Assembly (NCBI GenBank): GCA_028551475.1
Contig: CM052354.1
Location: 3,703,391-3,767,390 of the forward strand
Length of the DNA stretch: 64,000 bases
Origin: Casuarina equisetifolia
Taxonomy: Eukaryota; Streptophyta; Magnoliopsida; Fagales; Casuarinaceae
Direction of reading: 5' to 3'
The first letter of the stretch is position 1. Every line of letters begins with the position of its first letter. The position numbers and the translations under genes were made by a program. This document shows, one piece after another, positions 12,513 to 23,364 of the stretch. Below the pieces are notes generated by a model. That model was not told the origin of the DNA and did no database searches. It saw only the letters and a program-made list of their open reading frames with translations.

Positions 12513-15500
12513 ATGGGCAGCAGTGAGATGGATAAACAGGCGAAGGAGAAGGAACCAAAGACGCCTCCTGCTACTGCTACTACTAATGCACCGGTCAGCT
12601 TGAGTTCTTCTGGGCTTGTCAATGATGTGTTTGAGGGTATTCTTAGTTTCAGATGGATGACGTCAAGTTTTTATTTTTTTTACCGGTTTTATGTTTTTTC
12701 AGGAGCAGTCTACGGCCACTCCTACTGGTGCCGTTAATCCTGAATGGTCGGGCTTTCAGGTTCTACAGTGAATTGCCATCATTTTGAGTAGCTATGTTTC
12801 ATATCATGTTCGGATTGTCATATTGGTTGGTTACTCTTCCCCCCCCTCCCTCTTAACAGGCATACTCTCCTATACCACCACCTGGTTTCTTGGCTTCTAG
12901 TCCGCAAGCTCCTCCCTATATGTGGGGGGTTCAGGTATATCTGTGTCTGTACTGGTATAAAGTTTCTTTCTTTGATTTTATGATTATTAAAGCTTGTGTA
13001 TGTGATATTGTAGAATTACAAAATTTGCTGGTAACATGATCCATGTGACTCTTTTTAAGATTGTTAAGAATGGGAAGTCGTGACTTTATGGTGACAAACC
13101 TAAATCACTCATTTTGGTTTTAATCTTCTGAACTAGGGTTGCAAATAAGCTGAGTTAGCCAAACGGAGTTTTGGGCTTCAAGTACAACCCCAGAACAAAC
13201 TAGCGTGTTTTTTGCATGTCAGCCTGAGCATGTTTATGCACCTTGCTGAGTTTATGTCATTCAGTTCGATTTTCATTATGATATTTGAACTAAGTTGATG
13301 TTTGATAGTCTAACTTGCATGAAAACTCTACATGGTTCATGTCATTCCTTTTTCATTTTTCTTAACTTGCATATGTGTGCCTCTAATTCAATCTTGGCAT
13401 TTTTGAAGGTGTCTTTAATTTCACCTTCTCGCGGGAAACTAATGATTGTAATCCAATGTTTGATTTCAGCATATTATGCCTCCCTACGGTACCCCTCCTC
13501 ATCCATATGTTGCAATGTATCCCCATGGTGGGATATATGCTCACCCATCCCTTCCTCCGGTATTTTCCTTTACATCAACTTCAGTTGCAGTCTCAAATTG
13601 TCACTATAGCCTCGTTTTCTGTATGTGAATAACTTTACTTTCTTTGAACTAATATCAAACAGGGATCTTATCCTTTTAGTCCTTTTGCTATCCCTTCTCC
13701 AAATGGCATGGCTGAGGCTTCTGTAAGTTTCCTTTACTACTCTATCTTATGTTTTGACATTGAAGAGATGTGAACTTGTCTGGCAGTGTATGTGATGGGT
13801 AGCATTTGAACTTTCTTGTAGGGAAATACTACTGGTAATGTGGAAGCAGAAGGTAAACCATCTGAAGTGAAAGAAAAATTGCCCATCAAAAGATCCAAAG
13901 GAAGTTTGGGCAGCTTGAATATGATAACGGGGAAGAATAATGAGCATGGTAAAACATCGGGTGCATCTGGTAATGGAGCTTATTCTAAAAGGTACGGAAA
14001 CCTATAGTGATTGGATGGTTATGGGATATCCTTGGGCAATGAGCTTATGACTGCTGACAGCTCTTAAACCTAACTCTTCGTTGCTTCTATTTAAATCTTT
14101 TTTTTTTTTTCAGTTCACGGAAACTCATGAATGTTTCATACAATATTACATGAATTCCGATATCATTTGGTGTAGTAATCAATGGGTTTAGGATTTTAGA
14201 AACATTTGTTGCCGTGATAAATTATGATATTTTTAAGTATATTGCCTATATGGACCTTTTGTCGCTTCCAATTTTTCAGTGGTTAGTGATGCATGTCAAT
14301 GTGGATGCATTTGCTACATTGAAGTATCATTTCTACTAGTACATGTTAACTAGCACTTTAGCTGATGAAGAGTAGTTTGGGACATGCAGTGCTGAGAGTG
14401 GAAGTGATGGTTCAAGTGAAGGAAGCGATGCCAATTCTCAGAGTGTAAGTGCCATGTTAATTATTTTGTCTTGCCAAATTCTTCCCAGCAACCCATGCTA
14501 ATTATATCTTTCCCAACTGAAATGTGAGTTGCACGTCATAGGTTTATGGCTCTTGTCTCACTGCATTAGTTATCTTTTGGTTTGTAACATATGTCCGGAT
14601 GGTGAGAATTATTTGCCATGGTTCTTATTTCCTGTGTATTTGTGGTGTAAGAATTCTATCACCAGATAAACACCATTCTATGTCAGGTCTTGATAGGAGT
14701 TGGTACATTGTTGATTCTCTTTGCATCATTGGTTTTAAATATTGCTTCTCATTTGAATCTGGAGTTGTTGCTGATTCCTGATGATGATGCTTGAATTTGA
14801 GCTGTCATGGACTTGAGATTGTCCTATAAACTCTATACTGTTGGCATGTTATGTGAAACACATTATCATTTGGTGGCCAGGAGTGTGTCCTTGAAATTCT
14901 TTGGCATTTAGAAAAACATATTCTGAGTGTTAAATCAAACAGATGTGCCCTTGATATATTTAACAACTGCATTCTGACAAATAGTTTCTTTTAATGGTAG
15001 ACATGGCCATACTTGGACCCAAATGGAGTAAAAGGATCTAGTAGTGACTTCAATAAATTAAGGCTTACTTGTGTTGTTGAGATGAGTATTTGTTAAATGA
15101 TCGAATGAAGAGGTGATACATTATATAGAACATTACAAGGTTCCAGCCATTAGGTATTGCTGCTGATTTTTATTTTTGACTATTGATTTTGGTGCTTGTT
15201 TATTGTCGAGACATTCACACTGGTTCAGACACCTGTTTCTAACCTTGTACTCAGAAGACATACTATTTGGGACAGCTTATTTTAGAACTTATTTTTGGAG
15301 TCTTGGGTGTCCTATTCTACTCTCGTGTTCTGTAACTTATTACTGTGGTTTGAAGAGGACAAAGAGAAATTGTGATTTCATACCACAATTTATGCTGGGT
15401 TCGAAGTGCTGACACCTCCTTGGCTTGGGGTTAAGTATTAACGTTTGAGATGTAGGCGTGTCAAAAGAATTTTGAGGTGTAGACATCTTGAAATAACCTC

Positions 15501-17794
15501 TGGATTGTGAAAGGTTGATGAAGAATATAAAAATGAGGTCTAACAGATACAAAATCAAAAGTCTGTTATTAGAGGTATAATATGTTATAGTATGCTGTGA
15601 AACAATGTAGATGTATCTTGTACCTACTTTTATTATTAAGTGAAACAACATAAATAAATCATGATTGATTTGTTAGATAAACTATCATCCAAATCTATTT
15701 GATTAACTGGCCTCAAGGTAAGTCTAGAGCAAGCTTGTATAAATGCATTCTACCAATGGTTAAGGTGCAGGCAGTGCATTACTTTGTCCACATTAATGTA
15801 TATTGTCTGCCTGCCATCCCCTTATTAGGAAATCTCTTAAAGTGGTGATTATTTGTGTTTTTCTGCTCCTTTTTGGTTCCAGATTTAAAAAGTGTCTTAC
15901 ATCGTAGTCTCTTTTGTTTTTTAGGACTCGCAACTGAAATCAGGGGGCAGGCAGAGTTCTTTTGAAGGTTCAGTAATGATCTTTTCTGGTTATCAAAGAA
16001 ATAGCATACGTCATAATGAACTTCTCTTCTGCATTGCTATGGAATGATCTGTGTCAATAAATAATCAAAGTCTTTTTACAGCAGAAGCATCTCAGAATGG
16101 CAATTCTGTGCATGGTCCTCAAAACGGAGGACCAAATGCTCATGCAATGGTGAATCAGCCAATGGCCATGGTGCCAATTTCAGGTCCTGGTGCCACTCCC
16201 CTAGCTGTTGCGGGTCCCACAACAAACTTAAATATTGGAATGGATTATTGGGCTACTTCTACTTCATCAGCTATCCCTGCTATGCGTGGGAAGGTCCCTT
16301 CCACTCCTGTTGCTGGAGGAATTGTTTCTGGATCACGGGATAGTGTTCAGTCACAGCTCTGGCTACAGGTTGAGCTGAGTTCATGAATTATTAAATTTCA
16401 ACTATCAGTTGGTAGAGAAAGGGCCAAGAGGAAAAATAGAGAAGGAATACTAAGTAACAGATCATTTCAACTTGGTAGCAAGTCAATAGGACTCGTTTCA
16501 TCCCATCTCTTAAATTTGAATTTGATCTTCTATTGATATTCTTGAGGTTTGGCAATATTATGGATTAAAGCCTGGGAAACTTTCTTTTTGATTGTGTTCA
16601 ACTAAATAATTTTGCAATATTGTGTATTCAACATGCTGCTGTCAAGTGAACACAGAAGCTCTTCTGCTTTCATGAGGTTCTTGTCCTTGTTTTCCATTTG
16701 GCTTGTTGCAAATTTAATTTGAATGAAAATGCACTGCTCTTGTAGCAAGTTGGTGACTTTTAAATGGATTCCAATATTGGATTACCAGTTTGTTTAGAAA
16801 GTTAATTAATAATCAAAGCTAATGTATTTTGTGATCGGCTTAGCCTCAGATAATGCTTCTTTCTTTTGATGACTAAGATAATGGTGAGTTGCTTGGGAAT
16901 TCTAATTTAACTTGGCTGTTGATTTTCCTGATTCTCTTTACTAATAAAGGATTTGGGTGGGGGACATTTTGTTTTGGCTCTCTTTCCCTCTCATGTGTGC
17001 TCAGTGGCCCTTCTTCATTGCTTCCCATTGTATCATCAACTTATTGTTCTCACTATTAAAATTGGTTCTATGTGGAATGGATATTATGGGTTCAGACTCT
17101 GTATATCTTTTCTGAAGCCTTGGTGTTATATGTATCTCATATTGCATATTTACTTTTTGTTTTTCGTTGGTTCAGGATGAAAGAGAGCTTAAGAGACAAA
17201 GAAGGAAGCAGTCAAATAGAGAATCTGCCCGTCGATCCAGGTTGCGTAAGCAGGTAAGTTGTTGGTTCTTGTTAATTCTACCTGGCTCTTAGCATCACTT
17301 GCATATAAACTCACCGAGTATATATGTCATGGTTTTGGATCAGGCGGAATGTGACGAGCTAGCCCAACGTGCAGAAGCCTTGAAAGAAGAAAATGCGAGT
17401 CTTAGATCTGAAGTAAACCGGATAAAGAGCGAGTATGAGCAGCTTCTAGCAGAGAATGCCTCACTCAAGGTGATGCTTACATATTGATTCCATCTGATGG
17501 ATGTATTTGGTGTCTTTACCATCCTCCATACAAACCCTTGAATGCTATAGCTATTTGGACAGCAAATGGATGAATCGCTTTCCTTAAATTCAATTGCTCA
17601 CCTCCCCCTACTCTCTTATGAGCCTGCCACTTTATTAAGGTCGGTCCATCAGTTTTTTCAAAGTTTTGCTTTTGCAGGAGAGGCTTGGGGAAGCTCCTGG
17701 ACATGAAGATGTTAGGTCTGGGAGGAATGAACAACAACTGAGTGGTGACGCTCACCAGACTAGACAAACAGAGATTGTGCAGAGTGGTCACTAG
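12513..17794 (+). CDS. bZIP16: G-box-binding bZIP transcription factor, bZIP16/bZIP68 type
   Basis: Group G bZIP factor that binds CACGTG sites in light, ABA and hypocotyl programmes (family knowledge). Coding exons: 12513-12593, 12703-12759, 12860-12934, 13470-13559, 13663-13722, 13822-13991, 14390-14444, 15925-15967, 16082-16368, 17176-17253, 17344-17469 and 17678-17794; total 412 residues. The N-terminal MFMR region is Pro-rich, with [17 protein letters not shown] and [17 protein letters not shown] basic block [21 protein letters not shown] and acidic Ser-rich part follow. The basic region is about 313-332 (N320-x7-R328). The zipper runs L338, L345, L352, I359, L366, L373. Cys335 sits at the basic/zipper border, where redox-sensitive cysteines are reported in Arabidopsis homologues. 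A leader intron (11961-12419) precedes it. bZIP68 is the alternative name. Confidence 0.94.
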
Positions 17795-18129
17795 GATGTA
17801 GCAACCTCGCTTTATGCTGCGTTTCAGGAGCAGCATAACCTAACAAATTAGCAACAGGAAGTTCGTGTTTTGCATAGCGTGTAGCTTAAATTCCATTAAA
17901 TCTGACCTTTATAGTGTTAGGATCTGCTTATTGCATATCATCCCTCATCTCAAATTTTATCTTTGACATATAAAGACACGGATGGTGTGTCGAGTGCAAA
18001 CATGTGCCTCTTACCCTCAACTGTTTTTCGAGGGTAGTATTCACATATCTGTATTAGATTCGATATTGGAAGTGTAACTCGGAATTCATTTTAACTAAAT
18101 TATGCTTCACGTTTATTTTTTTGTTAATA

Positions 18130-19700
18130 TATCAGCTTACATAGTTTTTTTTGTTCTCCTTCCCCTTTGACTCTTTTGCTTTTATGAGATTTCCATGTTT
18201 CATCATATCTTCATGGCTGTTGATGGCAGGGCAGTGATGGATTCTTGGATTGAATTACTGAATTATTTATGGATGTCAAACTCAGGACTTAGGTCTTAGA
18301 TAGTTAGCTGCCAACTACTGGGTTACTGGCCTGATGACAAATCACCAGAATAACAATTAAGTTCAAGATGACTATTATGTGTTTTAAGATGTAGAAACAT
18401 CATAAAGTTGGATGAATGGATTGGTTGGCTTTCATGCAGTTGGTTCATTTGATCATACTCCTTGTGTATACCATTTTGTTGTTTATTAACCTTGAATTAG
18501 TGAGTACTTTTGCCTTATTGGTTACAATTTAACTTGAGAAACTTGGATTCATGTGTTATAAGGTAAATTAATGAATGTAGAAGCTGGAAAATGGTTGATC
18601 TAGAAATATGCATTTTTGAACATCACTGGGGAGGGGCTTTTATTAAAACTCACTTTTGGTGAGACGACGGTGTTTTGGTTAATATAATGTAGAATAAGTA
18701 AAATAATAAATTCTGTAATCCCAAATTCTAAATTTGTTGTTCTCTTGTTCAAGAAAATAAGATTTTTTTTTCTGAATTAAGAATTACTTTCCCTTGCAAC
18801 ACCTAATTATCCGAAACATATATATTTATTTAAAAAATATTTGAACTTTGCTAAGTTCTACCTTTCCTTTATGTTTATATTCGTTGTTTTCTAATATCAA
18901 AATTTGATCGAAAATGTTCCTATACGGTGAGTTTCTTCTTTCAATTTCTCTTTGTATCCATATTTTTTCTCGTTTTCCTGCTTTGTAATTTTCAGATGAG
19001 CCTTTTTTCTTATTGTTAGATAAGGTGTATACAAGCTAAATCTTCTATTGGTTAAAAAAAAATACCGTTGATTTAATTATTTTATTTCTGTCTTTATCAA
19101 GATATTTTATTTTGTTCCAAAAAAGGAAACACGATTCCAAGTTTCTAGCTTATTTTCATTGCAAAGTACTATATTTTTATGGATATTTTGTTTATTACTA
19201 GAATTTTTTTAAAAAAAAAACTAGAATTCTCAATTCTTACATTGCTTCGTGATAATGTATTTTCAAGAAAAAGCAAAATTATTATCATTTTTGTCTCTAT
19301 TTTCATATTTTTTATAGAGTTTTTATCTCTTTTTAGAAGAAGGTACCAACTGTTAAATATTTTATACATATTTATCTAATTTTTTCTTCTGTTTTTATCA
19401 ATCAATTTAACTCAAACATCATCAAACTTAATCTTTTTTTTCTTGTATAAAATAAAATTGAAGATTATGAGTATTGAATTTAAAATTTAAGATCTAAACA
19501 ATAAATAACTAATTACTAGATTACTGATATGTTAATTGTTTTGCTTAATTTGTAATAAAATAGTAATTAGAAGAAAAATTAAATCTTCAATTAGATTCTA
19601 AACCTGATATGAAAAATTCAAATCCCTATTTACCAAGGTAATCAAATAAATCCCCAAATTCGAACAAAGATTTCATCAAAATTTCTATTTTTCTCTTTTT
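18130..19700. other. Intergenic, AT-rich, between bZIP and NOG1
   Basis: It begins near the end of the bZIP 3'UTR and ends at the NOG1 promoter. A short motif at 18281-18330 (CTCAGGACTTAGGTCTT and flanks) recurs at 41661-41700 and 48629-48660 and is probably a SINE-like scrap. The rest is A/T-rich without coding-like frames. Confidence 0.6.
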
Positions 19701-19711
19701 CTCACTTAGCC

Positions 19712-19784
19712 TGGGCTTCTAATTGGGCCAGCTCATGAACCACACCCGACCCGTAACCGATTGAAAGCCTTAGAAAGTATATAT
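19712..19784 (+). promoter_or_regulatory. NOG1 core promoter: two site II motifs and a TATA-like box
   Basis: TGGGCT (19712-19717) and TGGGCC (19724-19729) are site II (TGGGCY) elements, typical of plant ribosomal-protein and ribosome-biogenesis promoters and bound by TCP factors. TATATAT lies at 19778-19784. An AACCCTAA telo-box-like motif is at 19885-19892, inside the leader intron. This fits the product's role. Confidence 0.6.
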
Positions 19785-19875
19785 CCTGCGGTCAGTAGGC
19801 GGATGTGGATGGGGCTTCTTTCGTATAAGGGTTCTCGTTAAACCCTTTCTGCATAGCCGCCGTCACTTCCACCAG

Positions 19876-20534
19876 GTACCTCTTAACCCTAATCTTAGCT
19901 TCCTATCTCTCTGTCTCTTTCGCTATTGCCGTGCTTTGGTCTGTTTGGATACATTGTAGGTGTAGTTCCCTTTTTTTTTTTTTTTTTTGGTGGTTAGATT
20001 AGTCGTCTTTCGTTTTTACGTCTTGTTGAACCTAAATTGTGGATTATTCGGTGCGGTTCCCTCCTGGTTTAGTAGGTTATCCCTTGCGATTTGCTCTTCA
20101 AAAGTATGTATGTTTTGCTTCGACTGTAAAGGATTTCTATTGCCGTGCGGGTGTGTGGGATTTTGAGTTTGTTTGGCTGATCTTAAGTTATTGCTCCACT
20201 TTCTTTTTACTGTTCCACAAACAAATGGATAGAGCTGAGGATGAAATGGAGGAGCTGATCGCTGATGGCCATGCTTGTGTTTTTATAGTGTTTGTTTTTG
20301 TAGCTAGATATGTTGCCGTCTTTGTGGTTTAATCTTTGTATTGTTAGTTTTTGTTGTCTATTTAATGTAGAGAGAGGTTATATGAGATTATAGTGACTTT
20401 TCGGCATTAGTTAGGGTTTATAGGTTCCGTTTTGGTTTTCTCAGGGTTTGTGCTTTTGAAGCTTTTAGATATATCAGATAGAATTTTATAGGATGAACTG
20501 ATGAAGAAATTTTTTTCCTTTACTACTGTGTCAG
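19876..20534 (+). other. NOG1 leader (5'UTR) intron
   Basis: Donor CAG|GTACCT at 19876 and acceptor GTGTCAG at 20532-20534 remove a 659-base intron ending 21 bases before the start codon. It contains a T tract at about 19971-19988. Leader introns are common in highly expressed plant growth genes. No transcript data were available. Confidence 0.6.
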
Positions 20535-20555
20535 GGTAAAAGTTGAGCTTACAAG

Positions 20556-22574
20556 ATGGTGCAGTATAACTTTAAGAAGATTACTGTGGTGCCAAATGGG
20601 AAAGACTTCATTGACATTATTCTCTCTCGCACCCAACGACAAACACCAACAGTTGTCCACAAGGGATATGCTATTTCGCGCCTTCGTCAGTTTTACATGC
20701 GCAAAGTTAAGTATACCCAAACGAACTTTCATGACAAGCTCTCTACAATTATTGAAGAGTTTCCTCGATTGGATGGTATCCACCCGTTTTATGGGGATCT
20801 TCTTCATGTTCTTTACAATAAAGATCACTACAAGCTTGCTCTTGGCCAAATCAATACAGCTAGGAACCTTATCAGTAAAATTGCTAAAGACTATGTGAGA
20901 CTGTTGAAGTATGGTGATTCACTGTACCGCTGCAAGTGTCTGAAGGTTGCTGCTCTTGGCCGCATGTGTACAGTGATAAAGAGGATTACTCCTAGTTTGG
21001 CGTACTTGGAACAAATCAGACAACATATGGCAAGGTTACCTTCCATTGACCCGAATACTAGGACAATCTTGATTTGTGGGTACCCAAATGTGGGAAAGAG
21101 TTCATTCATTAACAAGATCACTAGAGCGGATGTTGATGTCCAACCCTATGCTTTCACCACGAAGTCGCTCTTTGTTGGTCATACAGATTATAAATACCTG
21201 AGGTACCAAGTCATTGACACTCCTGGAATTTTGGACCGCCCATTTGAAGATCGTAACATTATTGAGATGTGCAGTATAACTGCTCTGGCACATCTGCGAG
21301 CTGCTGTCTTGTTCTTCTTAGACATTTCAGGGTCTTGTGGGTATAGCATTGCGCAACAGGCTGCCCTTTTTCACAGTATCAAATCTCTGTTTATGAACAA
21401 ACCATTGATTATAGTTTGCAACAAGACTGATCTGCAAGCACTGGAAGGGATACCAGAAGAAGACATGAAGTTGGTCATGGAGATGAAATCTGAAGCTATG
21501 AAGACGGTGGCTGGTCAAGCAGGTGAGGCTACAGATGAGCAAGGGGTGCTGTTGACCATGAGCACTTTGACTGAGGATGGGGTAATTGCAGTGAAAAATA
21601 CAGCTTGTGAGAGGTTGTTGGATCAGCGTGTTGAATTAAAGATGAAGTCCAAAAAGATAAATGATTGCTTAAACCGTTTCCATGTTGCAATCCCAAAGCC
21701 ACGGGATCAGAAGGAAAGGCCACCTTGTATACCTCAGGCGGTTCTGGAAGCTAAAGCTAAGCAAGCAGAGAAGGAAAAGAGAAAAACTGAAAGGGATTTG
21801 GAGGATGAGAATGGCGGTGCAGGTGTATACTCAGCTAGTTTGAAGAAGAATTATATTTTGGCCAATGATGAATGGAAGGAGGATATAATGCCTGAAATTA
21901 TTGATGGGCATAATGTCTATGACTTTGTTGATCCTGACATTTTGCAAAGGCTTGAGGAGCTGGAACAGGAGGAAGGGATGCGGCAGGCAGAGGAGGGTGA
22001 TGATGACTTTGAAATGGATGGGGAGGGATTGACTCCAGAAGAGCAACAAGCATTAGCTGAGATCCGGAGAAAGAAAAGCGCACTCATTCAACAGCACAGG
22101 GTCAAGAAAAGCACTGCGGAGAGCCGACCTATTGTACCTAGAAAATTTGACAAGGACAAACAATTCACAACAAAGAGAATGGGAAGGCAGTTATCCTCTT
22201 TGGGTCTGGATCCAACTTTGGCCATTAACCGAGCCCGCAGTAAGTCAAGGGGTCGGAAGAGGGAGAGATCTCCTGACAGGGGTGCTAATAATGCAGAAGA
22301 TGGTATGGATATTGATGATACACCTAGCAAGAAGCTGCGACTTAGGTCTAGATCGCGATCAAGATCAATGTCACGGCCTCCAGGTGAAGTCGTTCCTGGA
22401 GAGGGTTTCAAGGACTCTGCTCAAAAGATTAAGGCAAATAAACTTGCCAAGAAATCTGCCAAGAAGAGGAATAAGGATGCTCGTCGTGGTGAGGCAGATA
22501 GGGTCATCCCTACTTTGAAACCAAAGCATTTATTCTCCGGGAAGCGCTCTAGTGGGAAAACCGATAGACGTTAA
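20556..22574 (+). CDS. NOG1: Nucleolar GTP-binding protein NOG1, 60S ribosome biogenesis
   Basis: OBG-related GTPase that joins pre-60S particles in the nucleolus and leaves after cytoplasmic maturation (family knowledge). The 672-residue frame is intact and intronless. It starts MVQYNFKKITVVPNGKDFID, the normal N-terminus of the helical NOG1 domain (about 6-165). The G domain has G1 GYPNVGKS at 175-182, G3 DTPG at 221-224 and G4 NKTD at 289-292. After about 395 come the NOGCT-type segment, a charged linker, and a basic tail with RSRSRSRS and KKSAKKRNKD nucleolar-type signals. Length matches plant NOG1 (about 670). Site II promoter motifs agree with co-regulation with ribosomal genes. Confidence 0.97.
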   Translation: MVQYNFKKITVVPNGKDFIDIILSRTQRQTPTVVHKGYAISRLRQFYMRKVKYTQTNFHDKLSTIIEEFPRLDGIHPFYGDLLHVLYNKDHYKLALGQINTARNLISKIAKDYVRLLKYGDSLYRCKCLKVAALGRMCTVIKRITPSLAYLEQIRQHMARLPSIDPNTRTILICGYPNVGKSSFINKITRADVDVQPYAFTTKSLFVGHTDYKYLRYQVIDTPGILDRPFEDRNIIEMCSITALAHLRAAVLFFLDISGSCGYSIAQQAALFHSIKSLFMNKPLIIVCNKTDLQALEGIPEEDMKLVMEMKSEAMKTVAGQAGEATDEQGVLLTMSTLTEDGVIAVKNTACERLLDQRVELKMKSKKINDCLNRFHVAIPKPRDQKERPPCIPQAVLEAKAKQAEKEKRKTERDLEDENGGAGVYSASLKKNYILANDEWKEDIMPEIIDGHNVYDFVDPDILQRLEELEQEEGMRQAEEGDDDFEMDGEGLTPEEQQALAEIRRKKSALIQQHRVKKSTAESRPIVPRKFDKDKQFTTKRMGRQLSSLGLDPTLAINRARSKSRGRKRERSPDRGANNAEDGMDIDDTPSKKLRLRSRSRSRSMSRPPGEVVPGEGFKDSAQKIKANKLAKKSAKKRNKDARRGEADRVIPTLKPKHLFSGKRSSGKTDRR

Positions 22575-22576
22575 AG

Positions 22577-22696
22577 GTATTTCTCATGCTTTGCCTATTT
22601 AGTTTTATCAAGTTTATCTGTTCATAGTTTTATAAGTATACTGATGATTCGTGGTGATTCACATTGGCTAATGCGCATTGGGTTATGTTATCTCAG
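22577..22696 (+). other. Probable 3'UTR intron of NOG1
   Basis: Two bases after the TAA, AAAG|GTATTT gives a donor; ATCTCAG at 22690-22696 gives an acceptor, defining a 120-base intron. Because the junction lies immediately after the stop codon, it should not trigger nonsense-mediated decay by the usual 50-nt rule. Splicing is predicted, not shown. Confidence 0.5.
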
Positions 22697-22978
22697 GGAA
22701 GGTTTTTGTGCCTTGCGAGGATGGTATTCTGAAGCTTGTGTTTACTTGCTGTTGAGAGGGAACAATTGCCTATAAATATAATGGCTGGTTGTAGATTGCG
22801 GCCCGTATGACCGTGGCAGCAGAGGTTTTGTTAGCACAATTTTGAGTTAGTGAGATGTTTTAAGCTGTAATTCCATCTGTGGGTTGAACGTGATTTTGTA
22901 TAACGTGATTCTGTATCAGAATTGCTTGTTACTCTTGATATTGTAAAATGTGAGCTCCAAGACCTATTTATTTGACTA

Positions 22979-22984
22979 AATAAA
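22979..22984 (+). terminator. NOG1 polyadenylation signal (AATAAA)
   Basis: A canonical AATAAA about 400 bases after the NOG1 stop, followed by T-rich sequence. It faces the convergent PAP3-type gene, whose stop codon is about 380 bases further on, so the two 3'UTRs may nearly meet. Confidence 0.5.
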
Positions 22985-23364
22985 GGGTAATTTCTTTTGT
23001 GCTTTTTAATCTGGAAGACTTTCTAGAGGAGCTATTAATGATGGAACTAAATCTGCAGTCAACACTTTTTCAAAAGCTTTCGATCTTAATCAATGGTGGA
23101 GTTCCCCAGCAGCCCACCAGATGACTGCCGGTGCTGTTTCATGTTAGGCCATCAGCGCTACTCTGGCAGCTATTCAAAAATCCCCATTTTCAGCAGAAAT
23201 TCTATAACAATTCTCAACACCTTTTTAGACCAATTTCCCAACAATAGTCAGTCTTGAAGCTATCTAAAATTGTAGTGGTGATATCAAGGGGCATACAAAG
23301 CACTTTCTATAGAGAGTGTAGACAAATTCCTTTCTATAGAAATCATGGCAACGCAAAGACCTGA

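Noticed and set aside
20039..20332. 97-codon frame upstream of NOG1
   Set aside because: Lies wholly in the leader intron and has Phe/Val-rich low-information sequence.
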